A DNA stretch of 64,000 bases, from positions 1-64,000 of the forward strand of contig NZ_BNBO01000032.1 of the NCBI RefSeq assembly GCF_014655955.1, in the 5' to 3' direction. This DNA comes from Kitasatospora indigofera. GTDB taxonomy: Bacteria; Actinomycetota; Actinomycetes; Streptomycetales; Streptomycetaceae. Positions 10,801 through 17,028 of this stretch are shown piece by piece; the stretch's first letter is position 1; each line of letters opens with the position of its first letter. Under the pieces are notes generated by a model. That model was not told where the DNA came from and ran no database searches. It was given only the letters and a program-made list of their open reading frames with translations. A program made the position numbers and the translations under genes.

Positions 10801-11114
10801 GCGGTGTCCACCGCGTCCTTCGGCAGCACCAGCCGGTAGCCGTCGCCGACCGAGACCAGCACGTGCGGCGCGGCCCGGTCGTCCTCCAGGATCTTGCGCC
10901 AGCGCCAGGCGTACGTCCGGACGGTGGTCATCGCGGCGCCCGGCGGCTCCTCCCCCCAGAGGGCGTCGATCAGGTCGTCGGCGCGCGCGGCCCGGCCCGG
11001 ACGCAGCAGCAGCACCGCGAGCATCGCCTGCTGCTGCGGGCTGCCCGTGCGCAGCGCGACCTCGCCCCGATAGGCCCGCATCAGACCGAGTAACGAAAAC
11101 CGGAAGTCGTCCAT
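7809..11114 (-). CDS. AfsR-type SARP regulator (OmpR-DBD, BTAD, NB-ARC, TPR)
   Basis: A 1101-residue regulator. Order of domains: winged-helix DNA-binding domain (about 5-95, with LGLMRAYRG and RADDLIDALWGEEPP), bacterial transcriptional activator domain (about 100-250), a Pro/Gly-rich linker, an NB-ARC type ATPase with Walker A GMGGVGKT (about residue 380) and Walker B RLLLVLDNAKD, then helical TPR repeats to the C-terminus. This architecture is the large SARP group that includes AfsR, which activates secondary metabolism genes and may be modulated by phosphorylation and ATP binding. I chose ATG 11114; an upstream ATG at 11240 would add 42 unrelated residues. It is divergent from the nucleotidyltransferase-like gene across a 304-bp gap. 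It could control the NRPS operon 3 kb away; that is inferred. Confidence 0.93.
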   Translation of the reverse strand: MDDFRFSLLGLMRAYRGEVALRTGSPQQQAMLAVLLLRPGRAARADDLIDALWGEEPPGAAMTTVRTYAWRWRKILEDDRAAPHVLVSVGDGYRLVLPKDAVDTARAEELAARAERTAHAGQPEQARDLLNQALDLWQGEPLAGIPGPFAERQRKRLDELRLALLEERISLDLTLGRFARCIPELTALTAEYPLHEKSYGLLMQALYQAGRQADALAVFRGARQLFLEELGVPPGLELETLHRRILEGDPALAPAAAPVGLGRPPGPPVGRPPGQGPAGAGSTVPDGPAPPRRDRAEPGAAPTGPDAAARDTAGRDSGGRTDPAPPPHRPRQPAGAAPRPAQLPPDASDFTGRSALVETLCATLAAPAPQALVIATVVGMGGVGKTALSLHVAHRIRDAFPDGQLYADLRGSDAAPAEPEAVLAGFLAALGAPAESLPEGVEARSALFRSMVDGRRLLLVLDNAKDTAQVRPLLPGAVGCAVLTTSRTRLGGLPATVQEHLGVFRPDEALDLLARTIGPQRLADEREAALDLVVACGYLPLAVRIVAARLAARPSWTVQTLSKRLAVERRRIDELRIGDLAVEAAFELSYRQLTADQSRAFRLAASVDGPDIGLAAAAALLDLDEYDAEDLLESLVDVAMVDSPFPGRYRYHDLLRAFARRRPEHERTGDGGPAGAAAAGAPHGTAGPAGPGGEYVAARDRLLDHQLATACTAFQHVVPGDPAAGALGPARSPGLGLDSRDDAKAWAAAETPGAVALAAQVAEWAKAVPAAADGGGAGPAGPDGGGAGQAGPDEAAQPVRLPLRRAIDLLIALTPFGLTPLSRQFGSAAEALVEAAVRHGDRRAEGRARFLRGNIALSATLLDQAEAEARLAAEACRETSDTVILRQALNDLGLICQYLSRHDEAVGHYDEALSLARALGHRSGAVVTTVNSALARVRSGRAAEAVTICHAVLAELRTRQDDPGRAYTLYVLGLALHFLGRHEEAVTWFGECLTVSTDAGLRERAAHARYRLADSLRTLGRTAEALDHAERALLLCEEVGTERDQAQAMVVLGRALADLGRAPEARARLELALALFTRLGLPDADEVAGLLREPSLVSALP

Positions 11115-11418
11115 CCCTGCCCCACCCCACTGCACCCCACGCGGCTGCCCCGCCCGTGCGCTCCACACTAAACACGGGCGAACAGCCACATGTCGAGATG
11201 GCGTTGAACAGATTGTGATCGACCGTTGACGCATCCTCACTACCGTCGGTGGAGCCGACCGGGGCCCGCCCGCCGCAACGGCACCGCCCCGGCCGGGACG
11301 CGGCGACGCCGCCCGCGACCGCGCCGGGCACCTCGGACCGGCCGCCGGAGCCGGGCCGCCGCCCCGGTCGCCCGCGACCCGGACGGGTCATCGACCACGC
11401 TGTCTGGAGGCGGACGCC
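11115..11418. promoter_or_regulatory. divergent promoter region, SARP / nucleotidyltransferase
   Basis: No gene is seen here. The part next to the SARP start (about 11165-11250) is clearly less GC-rich than its surroundings and holds a TTGACG (11226-11231) and an imperfect palindrome around ACATGTCGAGATGG, so promoters and regulator sites for the two divergent genes most likely lie there. No confident -10 could be assigned. Confidence 0.4.
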
Positions 11419-12450
11419 ATGCACACCGACCTGTTGTACGACCTGCTAGAGGTGGACCGCCAGGCCGGACCGGCCGAGCTGCTGCGGACCTCCCGCGCGG
11501 TCCACCAACTGCCCTACCTCGTCCTCTCCCTGCTCGCCCGGGAGGAGGTCAGGATGGGCGAGCCGGCCCGCGCGGAGCTGCGCCGGGCCCGGGCCAGGAC
11601 CGAGCACTACGCCGAACTCGCCCGCGGGCTGGAGCAGTCCACCGGCGTCCGGGCGATCAGGGGGCTGCGGCTGGCCGGCTACTACCCGTCGGGGCTGCTG
11701 CGCCCGCAGGGCGACCTGGAGCTCGTCGCCCCGGGCGAGGCCGCGCTCTGGCGGGCGGTGGCGAGGCTGGTCGCCGACCACCCGGTGGAGGAGATCGGCG
11801 TGACGGTGTTCGGCGGCCGCCCCCGGCACACCGCCGTCACCCTGGACTGGCCGGCCGCGGACCCGCTGGTCGACCCCTGGTACCGGGTCGGTCTCTGTAC
11901 CGCGGCCCTCGCCGGTGACCTGGCGGCGGTCCCGGTCCGCCCGGTGCTGGTGGCCGAGGACCACGTCGAGTGCCTGATCGCGCTGGCGGAGGAAGGTCTG
12001 CGGCGGGCCTTCCAGGTGCGGGACGTGGTCGACGTCCTGATGCTCGCCCAACTGCCCTTCGACCCGGTGGAGACGGCCGCCCTGGTCGCCGCCTACCGGC
12101 TCGCGCCGGAGGCCGCCGCCCTGCTCGACCTCGCGGCCGCGCACGTCCCGCTCGGCCCGCTGGCCGGGGTCCGCGCGGCCCTGGAGCCCGAGGTGGGTGC
12201 CGAGCTCCGCCGCCGGGCGGCTGCTCCGGCGGCCCGGGCCGGCCGGGCCGCCGGGCCCCGGCACGGCGTGCTGCTGCGCCGCACCGTCACCCGGGACGAC
12301 TGGGACGGATCGCGCTGCATCCCGTTCGAGCACGGGGAGTTGCTGCTCACCCCGGTCGCCGACTACCTGCTCCCGGCGGACGGGGCCGCCGCCCAGCCGC
12401 GGGACGCCGCGGCGCTCGCGGCGCTGCACGCCTGGGACGCCACCGGGTGA
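11419..12450 (+). CDS. uncharacterised nucleotidyltransferase-like protein (NTP_transf_5 type)
   Basis: A 343-residue protein. The stretch RAIRGLRLAGYYPSGLL followed by GDLELV (residues about 74-100) matches the family pattern in which a GDxD/E-type motif forms the nucleotidyltransferase metal site, as in the group often found in peptide natural-product clusters. The second carboxylate is E rather than D (GDLEL), so activity is uncertain. The start at ATG 11419 has GGAGG 8 bp upstream. It is divergent to the SARP gene and 53 bp upstream of the VOC gene, with which it may be co-transcribed. The substrate is unknown. Confidence 0.7.
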   Translation: MHTDLLYDLLEVDRQAGPAELLRTSRAVHQLPYLVLSLLAREEVRMGEPARAELRRARARTEHYAELARGLEQSTGVRAIRGLRLAGYYPSGLLRPQGDLELVAPGEAALWRAVARLVADHPVEEIGVTVFGGRPRHTAVTLDWPAADPLVDPWYRVGLCTAALAGDLAAVPVRPVLVAEDHVECLIALAEEGLRRAFQVRDVVDVLMLAQLPFDPVETAALVAAYRLAPEAAALLDLAAAHVPLGPLAGVRAALEPEVGAELRRRAAAPAARAGRAAGPRHGVLLRRTVTRDDWDGSRCIPFEHGELLLTPVADYLLPADGAAAQPRDAAALAALHAWDATG

Positions 12451-12503
12451 GCGCCGGCCGGCGCGCGCGTTAGGCTGGGGGCCCGTCGAGGAGAGGATCC
12501 ACA

Positions 12504-12914
12504 GTGCCGGCCGACGCGAAGTCCCATGTCCGTCTGGCCCGGCCGTCCCTGGACCTGGCCGCGGCCGAGCGGTTCTGGGTCGGCGGCCTGGGGCTCGACG
12601 TGCTGTACCGGCACGAGGGGACGGGCACCACGGGCGACCACTCGCTGCTGATGGCCGGCTGGCCCGACGCTGCCTGGCACCTGGAGCTCGTCGGGGCGCC
12701 CGAGCTCGCCGCCGCCTCCCCGCCCGGCCCGGAGGACCTCTTCGTGGTCTACCTGGACGAGCCCGTCCCCGCCGCCCTGGTCGAACGCCTGGAGCGGCAC
12801 GGCGGCACCCGGGTGCCCGCGCACAATCCGTACTGGGACGAGTGGGGCGTCACCCTCCGGGACCCGGACGGGCACCTGCTGGTGCTCTCCTCCCGCGGGT
12901 GGTCCAACTCCTAG
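12504..12914 (+). CDS. VOC (glyoxalase/bleomycin-resistance) family protein
   Basis: A 136-residue protein with one paired beta-alpha-beta-beta-beta fold signature: LARPSLDLAAAERFWVGGLGLDVLYRH at the start and GVTLRDPDGHLLVLSS at the end, the usual DPDGH metal-ligand region. GTG at 12504 is preceded by GAGGAGAGG. VOC proteins include glyoxalase I, dioxygenases and antibiotic-sequestering proteins; the exact role is open. Its TAG stop codon coincides with the left boundary of the MITE-like element, so the element inserted exactly at the end of the gene. Confidence 0.88.
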   Translation: MPADAKSHVRLARPSLDLAAAERFWVGGLGLDVLYRHEGTGTTGDHSLLMAGWPDAAWHLELVGAPELAAASPPGPEDLFVVYLDEPVPAALVERLERHGGTRVPAHNPYWDEWGVTLRDPDGHLLVLSSRGWSNS

Positions 12915-13080
12915 GCCGTGTCTGACAATTCGCGGCGGATCAGCGCGCGGCGTTGGGCGCCCGGCTGGGCGTGCGTCCGCATCGTCCTCGTACTTGGCCG
13001 TACTCGGGCGATTCGGGCGTGCGTCCAGGCGGGATGCCCGGCGTCGCGCGCCCGGCGGGAATTGTCAGACACGGCCTAGG
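12910..13080. mobile_element. MITE-like element with perfect 22-bp terminal inverted repeats
   Basis: Positions 12910-12931 and 13059-13080 are perfect inverted copies, beginning CCTAGGCCGTGTCTGACAAT and ending in its complement; the outer CTAG/TAG is probably the target duplication. The 163-171 bp element contains no coding sequence. Inside, GGGCGTGCGTCC occurs twice (around 12967 and 13016) flanking a hairpin-forming segment with CGTAC/GTAC. The ends resemble those of IS5-type insertion sequences, so this looks like a non-autonomous derivative mobilised by a transposase elsewhere. The family assignment is from memory of such ends and needs a search. Confidence 0.75.
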
Positions 13081-13209
13081 CACGGCCGGCCCGCCGGTCG
13101 CGCCCGGGCCCGGTGGGGGCGCGGCACGCGGTGGCCGGCGGCCGGCCGGGCCGGGGCGGGGGAGACCGGCGGCGGTCCGCGCCGGGGGGCCTTGTACGGT
13201 GGTGCGGTG

Positions 13210-13812
13210 ATGCTGAGTCTGCCCCCCGGTGAGTTCGACGCGTACCTCTTCGACTGCGACGGGACGGTCGCCGACTCCATGCCGCTGCACTTCGTCGCCT
13301 GGCGGCAGGCGCTCGGCGAGTGGGACTGCGAGCTCTCCGAGGACCTCTTCCACGCCTGGGCCGGGCGAACGGTGCCCGACATCATCGCCGACCTCAACGC
13401 CGAGCGGGGACTGGCCATGCCGGTGGCGGTCGTCGCCGCCCGCCACCTGGCGCTCTACCAGGAGATGCTGCCTGAGCTGGCCGCGGTGCCCGGCGTGCTG
13501 GAGCACATCGAGGACGCGCACGGGCGGATCCCGTTCGCGGTGGTGTCCGGCAGCAGCCGGGAGTCGGTGACGGCCTCGCTGACCACGCTGGGACTCCTCG
13601 ACCGGTTCGAGGTGCTGGTCTGCGACGGCGACTACCGGCGGCCCAAGCCCGCCCCGGACCCGTTCCTCCTGGCGGCCCGGCGGTTGGGCGTGGATCCCGC
13701 GCGATGCCTGGTCTTCGAGGACGCCGACAACGGGATCCGGTCCGCCGAGGCGGCGGGCATGGCCTGGGTCCGGGTGCCGCCGCCGCAGCAGCGCCGGCTG
13801 ACGCACGGGTAG
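13210..13812 (+). CDS. HAD-superfamily hydrolase (beta-phosphoglucomutase-like)
   Basis: A 200-residue HAD enzyme. Motif I is FDCDGTVADSMP, motif II is VVSGSSRE, motif III is the Lys in RRPKPAPDPF and motif IV is VFEDADNGIRSAEAAGM, which fits the subgroup of phosphatases and phosphomutases acting on small sugar phosphates. ATG 13210 directly follows an alternative GTG at 13207. The gene stands alone between the MITE and the MarR gene. Confidence 0.9.
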   Translation: MLSLPPGEFDAYLFDCDGTVADSMPLHFVAWRQALGEWDCELSEDLFHAWAGRTVPDIIADLNAERGLAMPVAVVAARHLALYQEMLPELAAVPGVLEHIEDAHGRIPFAVVSGSSRESVTASLTTLGLLDRFEVLVCDGDYRRPKPAPDPFLLAARRLGVDPARCLVFEDADNGIRSAEAAGMAWVRVPPPQQRRLTHG

Positions 13813-13878
13813 GCCTGCGGACGTGAGCCCCGGGCGCCTCCGCGACCGCGGCGAAGCGTGTGCCGGGCACGCTAATCT

Positions 13879-14340
13879 GTGGGGGTGACGGATTCGACCG
13901 GACAAGACATCGCCCAGGCCCTCGGGCTGCTCCTGCGCCGCAGCACCCGCGCCCGCCTGTACGTCCGGCTGACCGAGGGGTTGGGGGAGGCGGTCGACGA
14001 CCTCACCTACCCCGTCCTCAGCGGCCTCGCCCGGGCCGGCCCGCGCAGCGCCGCCGACCTCGGCCGCGAGATCGGGCTGGACCGCACCACCGTGACCCGG
14101 CGCGCCGACCGCCTGGAGCAGGCGGGCCTGCTGGAGCGCCGGCCCGACCCCGCGGACGGCCGCGCCACCCTGCTCGCCCTCACCGACGACGGCCACGCCG
14201 TCGTGGCGGCCACCCGCCGACGGCTCACGGACGCCGTCGACGCCTCGCTCGCCGGCTGGCCGCCGGCCGACGCCCGGAACTTCGCCCGCCTCCTGCGCCG
14301 CTTCGTCGACGAGGGCCCCTTCGCGGACGGCGAGGGCTGA
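13879..14340 (+). CDS. MarR-family transcriptional regulator
   Basis: A 153-residue winged-helix protein. The HTH and wing are clear: GPRSAADLGREIGLDRTTVTRRADRLEQAGLLERRPDPADGRATLLALTDDG. Two GTG codons (13879 and 13885) can start it, and an AT-rich TAATCT lies immediately upstream with no ribosome site, so the mRNA is probably leaderless. MarR proteins act as ligand-responsive dimeric repressors, usually of a neighbouring efflux or detoxification gene. No obvious partner is adjacent; the next gene downstream encodes a secreted peptidase-like protein. Confidence 0.9.
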   Translation: MGVTDSTGQDIAQALGLLLRRSTRARLYVRLTEGLGEAVDDLTYPVLSGLARAGPRSAADLGREIGLDRTTVTRRADRLEQAGLLERRPDPADGRATLLALTDDGHAVVAATRRRLTDAVDASLAGWPPADARNFARLLRRFVDEGPFADGEG

Positions 14341-14420
14341 CCGCCGCCGGCCGGGCGAACGGCCCGGCGGACGCTCCGGCCCGCAGGGGCGTGACCCACG
14401 GCGCCGGGCGGGGCCCGGTC

Positions 14421-14550
14421 TCCTGTGGTGGTCGCCGAGGCATGGGAACCGGGCCTGTGGTGGGGGTCGCCACAGGCCTGTGAAGCAGTCGTGCCGGTGC
14501 CGCGATTTTCGGCCCAGGGCCTATCGGGACGGGGCTCCCACTGCTTCAAT
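14421..14550 (+). promoter_or_regulatory. structured leader upstream of NlpC/P60 gene (candidate riboswitch or relic)
   Basis: Two perfect pairings are visible: GGCCTGTGG (14452-14460) with CCACAGGCC (14470-14478), loop 9 nt, and TGAAGCAGT (14481-14489) with ACTGCTTCA (14540-14548), enclosing 50 nt. The block CCTGTGGTGG...GTCGCC occurs twice (14422-14436 and 14454-14471). Genes for secreted NlpC/P60 hydrolases in actinomycetes are often preceded by c-di-AMP (ydaO-type) riboswitches, but I could not match the full ydaO core here. Another possibility is a relic of an insertion-sequence end on the minus strand. Confidence 0.4.
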
Positions 14551-14612
14551 GGCCGCCATCAACTCCCCCCTCCCTCCTGCCACTTCAGGCAGCCGACCCT
14601 CGGGACTCGCTG

Positions 14613-15830
14613 ATGACTACGCGCGTCGACCCGTTACCGCGCCGAGCACTCCTGATGCTGCGGCACGCGGCCCTGCTGGCCGTGTTCGCCTCCCTGCTGG
14701 TCTTCTTCGCCGGGGCGCAGCCCGCCCGGGCCGCCCCCGCCTGCGGGGTGCTCGCCTCCGGCGCCGCGCCGCAGGCCACCGCCGCCGTGAACTCCGCCTG
14801 CGGGCTGATCGGCACCCCGTACTCCTGGGGCGGCGGGCACGGCGCGCAGCCCGGGCTGTCGTACGGGATCTGCGACGCGTCCAACGGTGCCCCGAACGAC
14901 TGCCACGTCCGGGGCCTGGACTGCTCCGGCATGGTGCGCTACGCCTACTACCTGGCGGTGGGCACCGATGTGATCAACGGGGTGACCACCACCCAGTGGC
15001 CCTCCTCGCGGGCCGTCGCCCGGTTCTACCGGGCCGACGGGACGGGGCCGTTGCTCCCGGGGGACCTGGTGTTCTTCGGCAGCACCGCCTCCACCATCCA
15101 TCATGTGGCGATGTACCTCGGCCAGGGCTGGATCGCGGAGGCACCGTACTCCGGCGGCCACGTCCAGGTGGCGGCGCTCTCCTCGCACGGTGACTACTAC
15201 GGCGCGATCCGCCTCTACGGGCCGGGGGGCGGGTCCCCCGACCCGCCCGGCGGCGGGCAGTACTGGGTGGACACCTTCGCGAACGCCCCGGTGTTCGGGT
15301 CGCCGACCAGCACCAGCAGTACGGGGACGCTGTACCAGGGGACCAACTACGTGTTCTGCAAGGCCTGGGGCCGTGAGGTGGCCAGTGGGAGCAGCTTCAA
15401 CCACTGGTGGCTGAAGACGGATCCGGACGTCGGTCCGGGCGGTCAGTGGGTGTCGGCCTTCTACCTCTCCCGGTGGGGCAACGACGTGGCCAAGGACAAC
15501 AACGGCACCGTGATCCCGGACTGCCCGGGCGGCTCGACCACACCGCCGCCGGCCGCCTCCAAGTACTGGGTGGACACCTTCGCGAACGCCCCGGTGTTCG
15601 GGTCGCCGACCAGCACCAGCAGCACGGGGACGCTGTACCAGGGGACCAACTACGTGTTCTGCAAGGCCTGGGGGCGTCAGGTCTCCAGTGGGAGCAGCTT
15701 CAACCACTGGTGGCTGAAGACGGATCCGGACGTCGGTCCGGGCGGTCAGTGGGTGTCGGCCTTCTACCTCTCCCGGTGGGGCAACGACGTGGCCAAGGAC
15801 AACAACGGCACGGTCGTCCCCGACTGCTGA
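14613..15830 (+). CDS. secreted NlpC/P60 endopeptidase with duplicated C-terminal module
   Basis: A 405-residue exported protein. A signal peptide ends near ARAAPAC (residues 1-37). The NlpC/P60 domain follows (about 50-205), with the catalytic Cys in GLDCSGMVRYAYY and the His in HHVAMYLGQGWI; such enzymes cut peptide stems of peptidoglycan. After a Gly/Pro linker come two copies of an 88-residue module beginning YWVDTFANAPVF and ending DNNGTVxPDC, which are nearly identical to each other and may bind cell wall. The Cys pair in each module could form a disulphide. ATG 14613 has only a weak ribosome site. A structured leader lies upstream and a strong hairpin downstream. Confidence 0.92.
   Translation: MTTRVDPLPRRALLMLRHAALLAVFASLLVFFAGAQPARAAPACGVLASGAAPQATAAVNSACGLIGTPYSWGGGHGAQPGLSYGICDASNGAPNDCHVRGLDCSGMVRYAYYLAVGTDVINGVTTTQWPSSRAVARFYRADGTGPLLPGDLVFFGSTASTIHHVAMYLGQGWIAEAPYSGGHVQVAALSSHGDYYGAIRLYGPGGGSPDPPGGGQYWVDTFANAPVFGSPTSTSSTGTLYQGTNYVFCKAWGREVASGSSFNHWWLKTDPDVGPGGQWVSAFYLSRWGNDVAKDNNGTVIPDCPGGSTTPPPAASKYWVDTFANAPVFGSPTSTSSTGTLYQGTNYVFCKAWGRQVSSGSSFNHWWLKTDPDVGPGGQWVSAFYLSRWGNDVAKDNNGTVVPDC
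15261..15827 (+). repeat. in-gene tandem duplication, 2 x 264 bp
   Basis: Positions 15261-15524 and 15564-15827 are both exactly 264 bp and differ at only about ten bases by eye, separated by a 39-bp Gly/Ser/Pro linker. Synonymous sites are also mostly identical, so the duplication is recent or kept uniform by gene conversion. Confidence 0.95.
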
Positions 15831-15850
15831 CGGCCGTCCGCCGGTGCCCG

Positions 15851-15891
15851 GTGACCGGCCCCGGACGGTGTCACCGTCCGGGGCCGGTCAC
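15851..15891. terminator. very strong bidirectional terminator hairpin
   Basis: A 20-bp perfect inverted repeat: 15851-15870 pairs with 15872-15891 (GTGACCGGCCCC... on the left arm). It lies 20 bp after the NlpC/P60 stop and 12 bp after the stop of the small minus-strand gene, so it can end both transcripts. Confidence 0.85.
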
Positions 15892-15903
15892 CGTTGGCCG
15901 TCC

Positions 15904-16113
15904 CTACGGGCGGCCGGCGTCGGAGAAGGGCAGCAGGTCGCGGTCGCCGAGCGGTCGCCGTACGGCGGCCGGGACGGGCTCCTCCGTGCCGGGCGGCCGG
16001 CGGAACACCGGAGCCGTCGAGACGGGCAGCGGCCCGGTGTGCGCGGCGGGTGCGGAGTCGTCCGAGGCGGGGTCGGAGAAGGGCTGCCCCAGCGGGCGGC
16101 GGTTGAGGGTCAT
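15904..16113 (-). CDS. small uncharacterised protein, 69 aa
   Basis: A short frame from ATG 16113 with almost complete G/C at third codon positions and a strong terminator 12 bp after its stop, which supports a real gene. The product is Pro/Arg-rich, has no signal peptide or membrane segment, and contains a near repeat: RRPLGQPFSD close to the start and RRPLGDRDLLPFSD close to the end. The ribosome site is weak (GAGACTGGA). I do not recognise the family. The size and the core-like C-terminal end would also suit a ribosomal peptide precursor, but no modifying enzyme is adjacent, so this is only a possibility. Confidence 0.5.
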   Translation of the reverse strand: MTLNRRPLGQPFSDPASDDSAPAAHTGPLPVSTAPVFRRPPGTEEPVPAAVRRPLGDRDLLPFSDAGRP

Positions 16114-16184
16114 GATCCAGTCTCGCAGGTCCGGGCGCCGCCTCCGAACAGGGGCCCGGGTGAACTCCGGATGGGCCGCCCGGC

Positions 16185-16934
16185 TCAGTGCCCGCCCTCG
16201 CGCCGGTGCCGGCCGGGAGTGGTGCCGAAGGCCAGCCGGAAGGCCTCCACGAAGGCGCTCGGCGAGGAGTGGCCGGTGGCGGCCGCGACGGCGGTGACCG
16301 ACTCGCCGGCGGCGAGCAGGGTCAGGGCGTGCTGCAGGCGCAACTGGGCCCGCCACTGGGGGAAGCTCATCCCCGTGTCGCGGCGGAAGAGCCGGCTGAG
16401 GGTCCGCTCGGAGGCGCCCACGGCCGCGCCGAGCCGGGCCAGCGGGCGCTGGTCGGCGGGGTCGGCGGCGAGCAGGTCGGTGACGTCACGCAGCCTCGGG
16501 TCGGAGGCCGCGGGCAGCAGCATCGCCAGCGGCGGGGCCTGCCGCAGCTGGTCCAGGGCGACCTGCTCCAGGGTGCGGAGCTGCTCCCCGGCGGGCGAGT
16601 CCGGCCCGCTGAGCAGGGCGATGACCTCGCGCAGCAGCGGCGTCACGGCGAGCACCGCCGGCCGCTCCAGCCGTAGCGGGTTCACCTCGGCGGGGAAGGC
16701 CAGGCAGCGCAACTCGGCCGGCCCGTAGGCCTGGTGGGAGTGCGGGACGCCTGCCGGGAGCCAGACCGCGCGGTGCGGCGGGACGACCCACCGGCCGTCC
16801 GGCGTGGACACCTGGAGGACTCCCCGGCCCGGGCAGATCAGCTGGTTCGCGGTGTGGAAGTGCCACTCGACGCGCTCGCCGTGGGCCAGCGGGCGGCGGG
16901 TCGGATCGTGCGGGTGCTGGCGGAATTTCGACAT
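16185..16934 (-). CDS. AraC-family regulator of the adjacent MFS transporter
   Basis: A 249-residue regulator with a short cupin domain (VEWHFHTANQLICPGRG, then LPAGVPHSHQA; residues about 20-95) and a C-terminal AraC HTH pair (ERTLSRLFRRDTGMSFPQWRAQLRLQHAL and GHSSPSAFVEAFRLAFGTTPGRH). The pattern matches the subgroup that lies divergent to MFS genes. Its start is 95 bp from the divergent transporter start, so it probably controls that gene and itself from the shared region. Confidence 0.92.
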   Translation of the reverse strand: MSKFRQHPHDPTRRPLAHGERVEWHFHTANQLICPGRGVLQVSTPDGRWVVPPHRAVWLPAGVPHSHQAYGPAELRCLAFPAEVNPLRLERPAVLAVTPLLREVIALLSGPDSPAGEQLRTLEQVALDQLRQAPPLAMLLPAASDPRLRDVTDLLAADPADQRPLARLGAAVGASERTLSRLFRRDTGMSFPQWRAQLRLQHALTLLAAGESVTAVAAATGHSSPSAFVEAFRLAFGTTPGRHRREGGH

Positions 16935-17028
16935 TTCTTGTCAGAGTAACGGAAGCCGACCACCCGGTGCTCCCGGCAGCTTGAGGCCCGTACCGACAGC
17001 AGGCCGATCCGGGAGGTCGATCCACGGC

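Noticed and set aside
8031..11093. A 1020-codon plus-strand frame opposite the SARP gene
   Set aside because: No recognisable sequence; the minus-strand SARP with Walker and HTH motifs explains the region.
12932..13058. A transposase gene inside the element with 22-bp inverted repeats
   Set aside because: The interior is only about 125 bp and has no coding content; it can only be non-autonomous.
14421..14550. A canonical ydaO-type c-di-AMP riboswitch
   Set aside because: The gene context fits, but the conserved core segments could not be matched, so it was kept only as an unspecified structured leader.
15904..16113. Ribosomal peptide (graspetide or lasso) precursor
   Set aside because: The size would fit but no ATP-grasp, lasso cyclase or other modifying enzyme gene is adjacent.
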